55,527 nt of DNA from Elainella saxicola E1 (GTDB lineage Bacteria > Cyanobacteriota > Cyanobacteriia > Elainellales > Elainellaceae): the NCBI GenBank assembly GCA_002796835.1, contig LUGL01000019.1:59906-115432 (forward strand), given 5' to 3'. Position numbers and translations under genes: made by a program. The notes below the pieces were generated by a model. That model was not told where the DNA came from. It worked only from the letters and a program-made list of their open reading frames with translations, and made no database searches. Each line of letters starts with the position of its first letter. Position 1 is the stretch's first letter. Positions 8,115 through 16,949 of this stretch are shown one piece after another.

Positions 8115-8732
8115 TTACTCCAAGGGCGTGGACACAAATTCCGGCAGTTGCTCAGCCTGGGCTGAAAATTGGCTCAGTTTGGGGTACTGGCTGGCATCAA
8201 TGACATCAGGAATGATGAATTGTGTAAATCGCCATGCGACACAGATTGTAATATCAGGCTGCATTGGTCGATCGCCCATCAACCAAGGGGATGGCTGAAC
8301 GCTGGCTTGCTCTAATAGGTCATAGGCGGAGATCAGTTGCCCGGTAACGCGATCGAGCCAGGGTTGGTGCTGTTTTTCAGCAGGACGTAAAGTGCGTTCG
8401 TAAACAATCTGAACTGTTTTTTCACAGGCCATTAATGCAATGCCAATCAACCGTAAAGCCTGTTGGCGATCAGTTCCGCCGATGGGCATCAAGCTGTACC
8501 TGGATGGATCGATCGCTTCAATATAGTCCAGAATCAGCGTGGAATCCATCAAAACGGTGCCATCCTTACAGATCAGCGTGGGTGCTTTGACTAAAGGATT
8601 GATTTGACTGAACTCTTCAAAGTTGCGAAAAACAGAGAGGGGGCGATGCTCAAAAGGAATGTCTAACAGTTTTAGCGAAATTGCTACTCGTCTCACATAG
8701 GGCGAATCCAACATTCCGATTAACTGCATCAT
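8115..8732 (-). CDS. Glutathione S-transferase
   Basis: A soluble two-domain GST. The thioredoxin-like N-terminal domain has the active-site region MLDSPYVRRVAISL, the cis-proline segment VKAPTL and the glutathione-binding turn MDSTLILDYIE. An all-helical C-terminal domain follows with PDITICVAWRF. From the ATG pair at 8727-8732 the protein is 206 aa, normal for the family. The open frame extends 19 codons further upstream without conservation. Such enzymes conjugate glutathione to electrophiles or reduce peroxides; the substrate is not predictable. Confidence 0.9.
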   Translation of the reverse strand: MMQLIGMLDSPYVRRVAISLKLLDIPFEHRPLSVFRNFEEFSQINPLVKAPTLICKDGTVLMDSTLILDYIEAIDPSRYSLMPIGGTDRQQALRLIGIALMACEKTVQIVYERTLRPAEKQHQPWLDRVTGQLISAYDLLEQASVQPSPWLMGDRPMQPDITICVAWRFTQFIIPDVIDASQYPKLSQFSAQAEQLPEFVSTPLE

Positions 8733-8886
8733 AGTGTTTCTCGATGAAATTTGACTGCGTTGCCTACCAGAAAATATACCTGAAAACAAAAATCTGGCAA
8801 TACATTGGTTGCTTCTGGTTTCTTACTGACTCTCATCTCAAGGCGAAACGTTGTCCTCCCTGTTTTTGTTTTGCTGAGTTCCCAAA

Positions 8887-8918
8887 CAAAAAACTCCTGA
8901 GAGAGTCTCCCAGAAGTT
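8887..8918 (-). terminator. Rho-independent terminator of dps
   Basis: On the minus strand, an 11-bp stem (8908-8918 with 8892-8902, loop of 5) is followed by a run of Ts. It lies about 80 bases past the dps stop. Confidence 0.75.
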
Positions 8919-8996
8919 CATTGGTCTATGTCAGTTGTATGCAATCAAAGAGAGAAGAAGGGTTATAAAACACCCAAGTCAGAACATCATGAGATA

Positions 8997-9536
8997 CTAA
9001 ACGCCAACAGGGGTTTTGATCTGCGTGTTGACGTTAGAGCCATCGCTGTTGATCGATTCACCTTCGATAAAGGAACGCAGCATCCAGGCCATTTCTTCAT
9101 GCTGTTCCATCAGACCCGTCAGGAAGTCTGCTGTTCCTTCGTCGTGGAAGTTGTCGCTACACTGATCGATATGTTCCCGCAGATTGCGAATGACTTGCTC
9201 GTGATTATCTACCAGATTAGCAACCATTTGTGTTGCAACGGGAACGTTGCCTGTATCTTCTTTAATGGAAGCCAGTCTCAGAAAACCTTCGGCTGTGCCA
9301 ACTGGATAACCGCCCAATGTCCGCACTCGTTCTGCAAGGCTATCGATATTTTCCGTCAATACTTGATAGTGTTCTTCCCACAGTTCATGCAACGATCGGA
9401 ACTGAGGACCAACCACATCCCAGTGGTATTTCTTGGTTTTAATCAGCAACAAGTAGGCATCAGCCAAATCGCGGTTTAGGAGTTCAGTCACGCCCTGACG
9501 TTGTTCTTCCGATAGTCCAATATTTAGCTTACGCAT
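8997..9536 (-). CDS. dps: Dps-family ferritin-like DNA-protection protein
   Basis: A 179-aa mini-ferritin that oxidises Fe(II) with hydrogen peroxide and stores iron in a 12-mer. It protects DNA in starvation or oxidative stress. The inter-subunit ferroxidase residues are visible: H38 (KYHWDVVGPQF), H50 and E54 (LHELWEEHY), D65 and E69 (NIDSLAERVR). The ATG at 9536 is preceded by ggag about ten bases upstream; the frame is open 22 codons further without support. The short tail after the helical bundle is Ser/Asn-rich. It is monocistronic, with its own terminator. Confidence 0.93.
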   Translation of the reverse strand: MRKLNIGLSEEQRQGVTELLNRDLADAYLLLIKTKKYHWDVVGPQFRSLHELWEEHYQVLTENIDSLAERVRTLGGYPVGTAEGFLRLASIKEDTGNVPVATQMVANLVDNHEQVIRNLREHIDQCSDNFHDEGTADFLTGLMEQHEEMAWMLRSFIEGESINSDGSNVNTQIKTPVGV

Positions 9537-9695
9537 TACTCTTGTATCTCCGTTTTTTTGACCTTTGCTGTTTCTATTCAACCGAAGCCAGGGAAAGAGC
9601 ACATCGATCGCAAGAGAGAATCTTGATGCTACTGTTGTCCACCTTCTCTACATTCCGATAGAGTTGGCGATTGCCTCGTGCAGCCCGACTCTCAT

Positions 9696-10628
9696 CTACA
9701 CCAAGATGTTGGTTGTTGGGCATGTTTGTATTGCTGGTAGCCAAGTCTCCTGTAATAAAGCGATCGCCCGTTCTTTTTGTCTGGCTTCTACTTCAATCCA
9801 GGGAATCTGGCGATAGGCACTCGGCATTTGCTCAATCACATCACTGTGGCGAGGATCGTGCAAAAATTCACGACCGTTGGAAATATGCACAAGCTGCCAT
9901 TCGGGGACGGGCCAGGTTCGGCGAGCGGCGGCCAATAGCGTCTCAATACTGGAATCTTCATAGCTCACCAGTCGATCGTGCACTAAGTGATGATGAGCAT
10001 CGAACACCATGGGAATTCCGGCAGCCTCACAAATTTCCAGAATCTCGATCGCGCCATAGGTGTATTCATCATTTTCCAGGGTAAGCCGCAGTCGTATCGG
10101 GTCAGGCAAAGATTGAATCACTCGAACCAATCGCTCAGTTCGACCGCCCTTGCCTCCGTGAATGTTCATCAATGCCCAGGCTGATCGGGGTTGTCCCATC
10201 AGGTCAAACAAACGGGCATGAGCCGTGAGAATTTTGATGCTGTTCTCAATCACGTCGGGTCGATCGGAATTAAGCACGACAAACTGATCGGGATGCAGGA
10301 CTAAGCGAATGCCGCTTTGTAAAGCCCGATCGCCCACTTGCTGAAGTTCCGCCGCAAATTCGCTCAGAATGGCTGCGCCTAGGGGATCATCTGAAAAGGG
10401 AAACACCGCAGAACTGAGCCGATAAAGATGGATTCCCTGCCGCTGGCAAAAGCGGATGGCCTGATTCAACCGCTTCAGGTTTTCACCATACAGATTCCGG
10501 AGCTGCTGTTCTTGCTCGATCGGCGGGAACTGCAACAGCCGTTTGCGGGTCATTGCTCGAAAGCGGACTTCTTCCGAGGCCGTAATGCAAACCAGCCCCA
10601 GTTCTGGACCTCTATTTTTGTTGTTCAT
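9696..10628 (-). CDS. uvsE: UV DNA-damage endonuclease (UVDE)
   Basis: A 310-aa TIM-barrel endonuclease that nicks DNA 5' of UV photoproducts and abasic sites, giving an alternative excision pathway to UvrABC. Family motifs in order are ELGLVCIT near the N terminus, YRLSSAVFPFSDDP, HPDQFVVLNS, NIHGGKGG, LENDE, and the metal-binding FDAHHHLVHD followed by VHISNG. Length and ends match the family. It is monocistronic between dps and a glycosyltransferase on the same strand. Confidence 0.94.
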   Translation of the reverse strand: MNNKNRGPELGLVCITASEEVRFRAMTRKRLLQFPPIEQEQQLRNLYGENLKRLNQAIRFCQRQGIHLYRLSSAVFPFSDDPLGAAILSEFAAELQQVGDRALQSGIRLVLHPDQFVVLNSDRPDVIENSIKILTAHARLFDLMGQPRSAWALMNIHGGKGGRTERLVRVIQSLPDPIRLRLTLENDEYTYGAIEILEICEAAGIPMVFDAHHHLVHDRLVSYEDSSIETLLAAARRTWPVPEWQLVHISNGREFLHDPRHSDVIEQMPSAYRQIPWIEVEARQKERAIALLQETWLPAIQTCPTTNILV

Positions 10629-10713
10629 CCTAAATCAATCAAAAAGATTGATCTTTCTCTATCGAATTCCTTCGAGGTTGGAGAACTAGCTGGGGATAGA
10701 GGTTTGACTCTGG

Positions 10714-12204
10714 CTAAAACCGTTTGGTAGATTGCAAAACGACAGGTTCACTGGTTGGAGCCGGAAGAGGAGAATTTTGCAGGAGTGAGTGATAGTGAGG
10801 CTGCTTGCCACGCGGGGTAACTTTCCAACTGCTGTAGCCGCGCAGATGGTCGTAAACTCCTACAATGGCAATGACGTTCTTAAAGGCAATGTAGGGAATC
10901 AGCAGCAGCATGTGGTTGAGGTAGTAGTGCAAGGGATAGCGGATTGCCCCCACCTTCGCCGTCACTAATGTTTGCACTACGCCACTAAAGAACGAAAGGA
11001 GTGTGCTGAACCACAGATATTGCTCGATCGCAGCAGGCACTTTCGCTTGCACCAGGGAAAGGCTGAACACCAGCGGAATAATCTGGATCGCCACGAGCGA
11101 ATAAAACTCGCAGTAATAGAGCAGATAAGTCCAGAACACCTTTTGCTGCAAATTCAGCTTATCAGACCTGACCACGCGAGATTGGTATTTCAAGCCCACT
11201 TCCAGCCAGCCCTGCGCCCAGCGTTTGCGTTGAAACCAGAAGGAATAAAAGTCAACCGGAGCTAACTCGGTGCTGATGATGCTGCGATCGTGCAAAATCC
11301 GGTAGCCGTTCAGCAAGGTCCGCATGGAAGCGTCAATGTCTTCGGTCAACATGACTGGATTAAACCGGATGCGTTTCAAAACCGGAGTGCGCCAGTAGCC
11401 GTTGGAACCGCCAAAAATGCTGGAGTCGGTCAGGAAAGATTTTGCGGCATGGATAATGCCGTACATCATTTCAAACTCGATCGCAATTGTTTGGGTCAGC
11501 AGGTTTTGGGCATGGTTACGAATGATGCTGCGTCCCTGCACCACGTCATACCCTCGATCGATCCAGTGCCAGGCACGGAAGAAGCAGTCAGGAGCTGGAT
11601 GGTGGTCAGCGTCGAGAATGCAGGTAATCTCTCCAGTCACTAGCTCAAAGGCAGCATTCAGGTTTTCTGCTTTCGAAGAACTCCCTTCTACACGCAAAAT
11701 GCGCAACTCAGAATAGAGCTGCGCCAATTGTTGAAGTTTTTGTTCGACGGGAAGGTCTGTTGGGGTATTGTAGGCGAGAATCACTTCCAGGCCGCCTGGT
11801 GGACGCTGAACGTTTAATAAGATATGCTCCAGCGTCTCCAGAATAATGTCCTGCTCATTAGGCAAGTAGGCTGCTATCAGAAACGAGCATTTTGGCACTG
11901 GCTTTTTCGGATAGGGCTGTCTTGCTCCGCCAATTCCCAGGGCCGCTTTGGCTGCATAGTAGGTTTGATTCAGTTTGCTAGGATCTTTTTTGTAGCGATC
12001 GGTTGCGAATCGGCGAAACATGGCTGAGGAAGATTCCAGCAGCAGCATGAAAGCACTAAATAGATAGAAGGTCGCGATCACAAGGTGTAAGCCAGTCAGG
12101 CTCCATCCACCCAGACGCAAGCAATAGAAAAAAATTGTTGGAATGCCAATTAATACAACGTGGGTGAAAATCGCCTTATGAATTTCGACTGACCACTTCC
12201 TCAC
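10714..12204 (-). CDS. Membrane glycosyltransferase, family 2 (cellulose-synthase-like)
   Basis: A processive-type GT2 enzyme embedded in the inner membrane, likely making or extending an extracellular polysaccharide. Two N-terminal helices precede the catalytic domain, which has DxD in CILDADHHP (about 198-200), TED (about 287-289) and QRKRW (about 325-329). Three to four C-terminal helices follow. The frame is open to 12330, but that would overlap the acyltransferase gene by 80 bases. A GTG at 12204 follows a gaggaggg ribosome binding site and leaves a 46-base gap, so it is chosen (about 496 aa). No PilZ domain is seen. It is co-directional with the acyltransferase, suggesting an operon for an acylated glycan. 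Confidence 0.85.
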   Translation of the reverse strand: MRKWSVEIHKAIFTHVVLIGIPTIFFYCLRLGGWSLTGLHLVIATFYLFSAFMLLLESSSAMFRRFATDRYKKDPSKLNQTYYAAKAALGIGGARQPYPKKPVPKCSFLIAAYLPNEQDIILETLEHILLNVQRPPGGLEVILAYNTPTDLPVEQKLQQLAQLYSELRILRVEGSSSKAENLNAAFELVTGEITCILDADHHPAPDCFFRAWHWIDRGYDVVQGRSIIRNHAQNLLTQTIAIEFEMMYGIIHAAKSFLTDSSIFGGSNGYWRTPVLKRIRFNPVMLTEDIDASMRTLLNGYRILHDRSIISTELAPVDFYSFWFQRKRWAQGWLEVGLKYQSRVVRSDKLNLQQKVFWTYLLYYCEFYSLVAIQIIPLVFSLSLVQAKVPAAIEQYLWFSTLLSFFSGVVQTLVTAKVGAIRYPLHYYLNHMLLLIPYIAFKNVIAIVGVYDHLRGYSSWKVTPRGKQPHYHSLLQNSPLPAPTSEPVVLQSTKRF

Positions 12205-12250
12205 TTCCCGTACCCTCCTCAACTGCGAAAAAACCGCCGATTGACTGAAT

Positions 12251-13699
12251 CTAGCGTACCGACTGAGCGGTCGATCGCCCACTTCCACCAGCGGAGAAAC
12301 GGCTACTCTCAGGCTCCAGATCTGCTGCACTCAACCAATGAGTCCAATGATTATTGGACACTTGACAGAGGCAAATCTTTTTGCTCTCTAGCAGACGCTT
12401 TACTTTTAACACTGTCCAACCACTTTCTCCACGATAGCGGACCTGTTCACCCACCTTGGGGATCCAGGCAGATCGCCGCCGCTCTGATGAGGTGGTCAAA
12501 ACGTAATCTAGATCCCGCAGTATAGCTGAAACAATGCGCCGGATCAGTGGAGTAGTGTAATCTGCCAGGACCGAGAAAATCAAGGTCGTAACAGCCATAA
12601 TCGGCAGCATCGAATAGTAAAGCCATAAATTCTTGCCAATTCCTAAACTGATGGTACGGTCTACCACAAAATTATGAATTAAAAAGTAGCTATAGCTATG
12701 AGAGCCCAAGATAATCATCGCCTGACGGATCTGAGGCTGTTGCTCAAGGGCTTGAAACAGCACCATACAGCAAAGAACCAGACCGATCGGCAACAGTAGA
12801 TCTGCGAAAATCCAACCAATGCGGCTGAATTGGCAGTAAAAGCCCAAAGCGTAGCACAAAATTCCCCCGACGAAGATCCGGCAGGGAAACTGAGTAGAAA
12901 GCCCTCCCTTTGACAGATACAACTTGCCCGCGACCATTCCGCAAACAAAAGTGGCTAAATGGGCCAGAAATGACAGAAAGGGGGACCATCCCGCAGGAGT
13001 TGGCAAGCTGACATAGGTTGGATGGCCACCCAGATAAAAGATGGCGATCGTCCGGTAAGCCAGAGTTAGCCCTAAGCTAACCAACAGCAGATTCCGAGCC
13101 CCCCAGCGATTCAAGAGCAGCCACAGCAGCGGGAAAACCAGAATTAAGCTCAGAATCAACGGAATAAACCACCAGGGACCGCTGACAGGCAGCAGAAACT
13201 CAGCATCATACTGGTAAAGCAGTGGGAAGGTAATGGCGACAAAAATTGACCAGGGTTGCGGCACATAGCTCTGGGTGAAATGGCCGATCGCCCAAAGGAT
13301 TGGATAGCTGAGTCCCACTACGGTCCAGAACGGCAGCAGGATGCGCAAAATTCGCCGTTGATAAAAGGATTTGAGCTGCAACGGTCGATCCTTGATGCCG
13401 AGCACCGTCACGAAGCCGCTGAGCAACACGAACACATCGACAAACTGGAAGCCAAACCAGAGGGGTAAGGGGAATAACGCGGCAAAACCTGTTGCCCCAA
13501 GTCGGGCGTTCGCTGCTTCGATCCGCTGCAAGTTGTCGAGTAATCCCGTGGGTTGGGGAGTGTAGGCGTAATCTGTAAAGTAAAGCTGGGCATGGTAGAG
13601 CAGAATTGCCACCGCAGCCAGAATACGAATTCCTTCTAACCAGGCGAGTTTAGAAGGCGGGGCACTAGACATTTTGGGCAATTCAGTCATTGTCCTCAT
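12251..13699 (-). CDS. Acyltransferase-3 family membrane protein with C-terminal extension
   Basis: A polytopic AT3/OafA-like acyltransferase with about ten helices, which typically O-acetylates cell-surface sugars. The N-terminal LEGIRILAAVAILLYH carries the family histidine (H36), and FVLLSGFV follows further on. After the last helix (near residue 390) there is an 80-90 residue soluble tail with a compact beta-rich stretch (VGEQVRYRGESGW, VSNNHWTHWL) and a low-complexity end. Ordinary AT3 proteins lack this tail. The start is ATG 13699; a second ATG three codons on has a gagg site. The GT2 gene follows 46 bases downstream. Confidence 0.88.
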   Translation of the reverse strand: MRTMTELPKMSSAPPSKLAWLEGIRILAAVAILLYHAQLYFTDYAYTPQPTGLLDNLQRIEAANARLGATGFAALFPLPLWFGFQFVDVFVLLSGFVTVLGIKDRPLQLKSFYQRRILRILLPFWTVVGLSYPILWAIGHFTQSYVPQPWSIFVAITFPLLYQYDAEFLLPVSGPWWFIPLILSLILVFPLLWLLLNRWGARNLLLVSLGLTLAYRTIAIFYLGGHPTYVSLPTPAGWSPFLSFLAHLATFVCGMVAGKLYLSKGGLSTQFPCRIFVGGILCYALGFYCQFSRIGWIFADLLLPIGLVLCCMVLFQALEQQPQIRQAMIILGSHSYSYFLIHNFVVDRTISLGIGKNLWLYYSMLPIMAVTTLIFSVLADYTTPLIRRIVSAILRDLDYVLTTSSERRRSAWIPKVGEQVRYRGESGWTVLKVKRLLESKKICLCQVSNNHWTHWLSAADLEPESSRFSAGGSGRSTAQSVR

Positions 13700-14003
13700 A
13701 CGAATTCAGCAACGTTGGATTGACCTAGAGCAGTAAGACGATCGATCGCTGCTCAAGCAACCTAAAATAGATTAAAAATTCAAATTAAGTTTTTCTTTGG
13801 ATCTAGATCGGCTTATAAATTAAACGGAGATTCTGAGGGCAATGATTGATCCATATTTTTGCAGGCCATGATGCTGGCCCTAGGGATCAACGTCACTCCT
13901 ATTTTTTGATACTGAAAAAAAATTAACTTGACATCGTTCTGGAGGTAGACGCTAAGGCTGTATATTTAAGTGCCTATGTTTGGACAGCCATTATTTGAGC
14001 TAT
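13700..14003. other. Intergenic region without recognised gene
   Basis: An AT-rich gap between two minus-strand genes. It holds a small ggcc-atgatgct-ggcc hairpin near 13864-13879. No open frame, RNA or repeat can be supported. A promoter for the acyltransferase gene is likely in its left part but no clear -35/-10 pair stands out. Confidence 0.3.
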
Positions 14004-14789
14004 TTAAGCTGGGTTAGTCTTCTCCAATTCCGGATGAGATGGCTTTTGGAAAATCATCAGGTGTTGTTGGGGCAAAAAGTTCTGCGTTTCTTGCCAAACT
14101 AATCCGATCGCCTGCATTTCTTTTTTCACCTGTCGCTGAGTCATCTTATGGAGTCCCTTAATCAGAACCAGCGGATTTTCCCCACGATATTCCACTAAGA
14201 CAACTCGGCCACCGGGTTTCAGAGCGGCCACTAAATGCTGCATCATTTCGTATGGATAGGCAAACTCATGGTAAGCATCCACCATCAGCGCCAGATCAAT
14301 GCTGTTGAGGGGTAAGTGGGGATCGGTTTCACTGCCTAAAATGGGCTCAACGTTGTTCGCCTGATTTTCCTGCTTCAAAAAGTTGAGGATCTCCAGCATT
14401 TCAGGCTGCACATCCACGGCAAAAACTTTTCCTTGCGGCACCTGGGCACTGAGGCGAAAACTAAAATAACCCGTACCTGCGCCAAGATCGGCAACGACAT
14501 CGGTCGATCGCAAATGTAGCGTTTCGATCACCGCATCCGGCTGTTCTTCAGCAATGCGTCCGGGACGTTCCAACCAGCCAGCCCCTTGATGCCCCATAAC
14601 CTGCGCAATTTCCCGACCGAGATAAAACTTGCCAATGCCGTCTGGATTATGAATTCTATGGTATTCATAGGGAGCGATCGAATCGGCGATGGCTAGCGAC
14701 TCTGGGCAATTGACCCAAAACCAACTGACCAGGCTGAAACAAAGGATGCTGAGGGTTAGCGTGACCCGATTGATCGATCGCGTTATCAT
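14004..14789 (-). CDS. Exported or membrane-anchored SAM-dependent methyltransferase
   Basis: A 261-aa class I methyltransferase. Residues 1-35 form a hydrophobic signal or anchor (ITRSINRVTLTLSILCFSLV...), followed by a Rossmann domain with motif I VADLGAGTGYFS (101-110), VFAVDVQPEM as the acidic ribose-binding strand, DLALMVDAYHEF as motif IV, and KPGGRVVLVEYRG. Putting SAM chemistry behind a signal sequence is unusual, since SAM is cytoplasmic, yet this family with an N-terminal signal occurs repeatedly in bacteria. The acceptor is unknown. Confidence 0.85.
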   Translation of the reverse strand: MITRSINRVTLTLSILCFSLVSWFWVNCPESLAIADSIAPYEYHRIHNPDGIGKFYLGREIAQVMGHQGAGWLERPGRIAEEQPDAVIETLHLRSTDVVADLGAGTGYFSFRLSAQVPQGKVFAVDVQPEMLEILNFLKQENQANNVEPILGSETDPHLPLNSIDLALMVDAYHEFAYPYEMMQHLVAALKPGGRVVLVEYRGENPLVLIKGLHKMTQRQVKKEMQAIGLVWQETQNFLPQQHLMIFQKPSHPELEKTNPA

Positions 14790-14875
14790 CTTGGCTATGG
14801 TATCTATAACTTTTTAAGGAATTGTCGATATTCTAAATGAAATGCCAACCTTAAATTGGTGAATTGGGGTGATCA

Positions 14876-15382
14876 ATGGCAACGATTGAACTATATATCA
14901 TTCGACATGGATTGGCAGGAGAACGGGGAGATTATCCCAATGATGATGAACGGCCTTTAACGGGTGAAGGCATTCACAAAACCAGACGAGTAGCCAAACG
15001 ACTGCATGATCTCAATATTCGGTTCGATCTGATTTTGACCAGTCCTTTAGCTAGGGCACGCCAAACCGCAGAGATTTTACAAAGTTGTAAGCTTAGCAGC
15101 CGCCTGGAGGAATCCGCAGCGCTTGCCCCAGGTGGAGATCTGAACGTGTGGTTGAGCTGGCTCCAGCAATGGCGGCAGGGTGGCGGGGATTGTCTCGCGA
15201 TCGTGGGTCATGAACCAGACTTAAGCGAATGGGCAGAAATGTTAGTTTGGGGAGCCAGTCGCCAAAATCTTGTGCTGAAAAAAGCGGGTGTGATTGGGTT
15301 ACATCTGCCTGATCAGGAAGAGTCGCCGATCGGTCACAGTCAGCTATTCTGGCTCACCCCTCCCCGATTTCTAATAGATTGA
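14876..15382 (+). CDS. sixA: Phosphohistidine phosphatase SixA-like
   Basis: A 168-aa histidine-phosphatase-superfamily protein. The catalytic RHG (R10-H11-G12) sits at the very N terminus, followed by DERPLTGEG, LTSPLARARQTAEIL, and the second histidine in IVGHEPDLSEW. The small size and the PLT/GxG pattern match SixA, which in E. coli removes phosphate from histidine carriers. The cyanobacterial substrate is not known. Divergent from the methyltransferase; the start ATG at 14876 is unambiguous. Confidence 0.88.
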   Translation: MATIELYIIRHGLAGERGDYPNDDERPLTGEGIHKTRRVAKRLHDLNIRFDLILTSPLARARQTAEILQSCKLSSRLEESAALAPGGDLNVWLSWLQQWRQGGGDCLAIVGHEPDLSEWAEMLVWGASRQNLVLKKAGVIGLHLPDQEESPIGHSQLFWLTPPRFLID

Positions 15383-15410
15383 GCGAATGAGAATCATGGA
15401 TTGTGATCGA

Positions 15411-16778
15411 TTATTTTGCGGCTGCATACAGATCATCTAATTCGGCATAGTCGGGTAATGCACGATCGATCGGTTTACCCTGGCGTAGCACAATCCGATC
15501 ATGGGGCGATCGGGCCAGCAATTCATTGAAGTTGCGAGCTTTGAACAAAATCAGGTCGGCGGGTTGTCCTACTCCAATTCTGCCAAGGGTCGGCAATCCC
15601 ATTAAGTCGGCGGGGATTTGAGTCACGCTTTGACACCAGTTGCCGTAAGGCGCATCAAGCTGGGCAATCCGAACTGCCTGGGTAAACACTTCCCAACCAT
15701 CATGATCGCCATAGGCATAAAACGGATCGCGGCAATTATCGCTGGCAAAGGCGACCGGAATGCCAAAATGCTTGAGTTCATGCACCAGGGTGACGCCTCG
15801 CCAACGCGGGGTATGGGTAGCAAACTGTTCTAGATAAGCAAGGCGATCGGTCTGATTGTTCTGCCTCAAATGCTGCGATGCCAACTGGTTACGGTCTTGC
15901 AGGTAGAGATTGCACATCGGCAAACTGACAATGCCAATCCCCGCCTGTTTGACCAATTCCAGGGTTTTCACAACCTCTTCCAGGGGCTGCATTGCCAAAC
16001 TACAGCAGTGACCGCAAACTATTTTTCCAGAAAATTCATGCCGGATGGCTGCTGCTGCGACATGCCGTAAAGTGACATCGGCTGGATTACCGCTCTCATC
16101 GGTATGAAAGTCCAGATCGAGTCCCCGTTCTTTCGCCAAACTAAAGACGCGATCGAGTTGGACATCCAAATCTGGATTCATTTGCGCAAAGCCACCTAAT
16201 AGCCCTTGCACTTCTGTGAGTCGATCGGCAAGTTGTTCTCCAGCAGGCGTCAAAAAAAGATCGAGCGGAACGAGGGCTGCGGCCTGCAAAACGAGCCGAT
16301 CTGACCATTCTCGCTGTAATGCCTGAAAGACCGATAGGCTGATCGCTGCCTGTTCTCCAAGCGAATCCAAGTGGGTCCGAATAGCCCCTGTGCCATGCAC
16401 ATAGCTACATTTGAGACCAAACTCCATACGTCGATACAGATCCTCTGGTTGCCAATGCTGCTGATCGTCTCGACATTGGGCCAGAGCGCTATTGAATGTG
16501 CCATCTGGATTGTTGGTGCGCGGCCACATATGTCCCTTATCTAGATGGGTATGGAGATCGACAAAACAGCACCAGACAAGTCCCCGTTTTAAGTCAATCG
16601 TAGGAATATTTTCAGGGTGCGCCTGACCTGCTGCCACAATTTGGGTCACGGATCCATTCCGAATTTCTAAATCGACCCAGGCTAATTCTTGCGTTGTTTC
16701 AAACCCAACTAGTAAGGAACTGGGAATATGAGCGTTGACTAACCAATAATGATCGCACTGAGGAATTATGGGGGACAT
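15411..16778 (-). CDS. codA: Cytosine deaminase-like amidohydrolase
   Basis: A 455-aa metal-dependent amidohydrolase of the cytosine/isocytosine/creatinine deaminase group. Metal ligands are visible: HTHLDKGHMW (H76, H78), DFHTDESGNP, VCGHCCSL and the catalytic Asp in FASDNCRDPF. N- and C-terminal beta-sandwich segments flank the barrel (QPADLILFKARNF). By family it deaminates cytosine to uracil or a related cyclic amidine. The exact substrate cannot be read from sequence. The ABC permease gene lies about 170 bases upstream on the same strand, suggesting a salvage-and-uptake unit. Confidence 0.85.
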   Translation of the reverse strand: MSPIIPQCDHYWLVNAHIPSSLLVGFETTQELAWVDLEIRNGSVTQIVAAGQAHPENIPTIDLKRGLVWCCFVDLHTHLDKGHMWPRTNNPDGTFNSALAQCRDDQQHWQPEDLYRRMEFGLKCSYVHGTGAIRTHLDSLGEQAAISLSVFQALQREWSDRLVLQAAALVPLDLFLTPAGEQLADRLTEVQGLLGGFAQMNPDLDVQLDRVFSLAKERGLDLDFHTDESGNPADVTLRHVAAAAIRHEFSGKIVCGHCCSLAMQPLEEVVKTLELVKQAGIGIVSLPMCNLYLQDRNQLASQHLRQNNQTDRLAYLEQFATHTPRWRGVTLVHELKHFGIPVAFASDNCRDPFYAYGDHDGWEVFTQAVRIAQLDAPYGNWCQSVTQIPADLMGLPTLGRIGVGQPADLILFKARNFNELLARSPHDRIVLRQGKPIDRALPDYAELDDLYAAAK

Positions 16779-16949
16779 AGTATCTGGAATTGACTTGGGT
16801 ATTGAATCGGTCTAGAAAAATAGTAGAACGAGCAATGCCTATATTACCTTGCATATTCGCAGTAAAGCGAGCAATGCCCACTTTCCAAAATGGCATTTGC
16901 TTTGCATTCTCTACAAACTTTTCAAAGTAATGACTTTACGATCGCTCGA

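Noticed and set aside
8744-8968. 74-codon plus-strand frame between GST and dps
   Set aside because: It runs through the dps terminator, is Cys/Phe-rich without pattern, and has no ribosome binding site.
9000-9479. Long plus-strand frame opposite dps
   Set aside because: It is the antisense shadow of dps, whose ferroxidase residues are clear.
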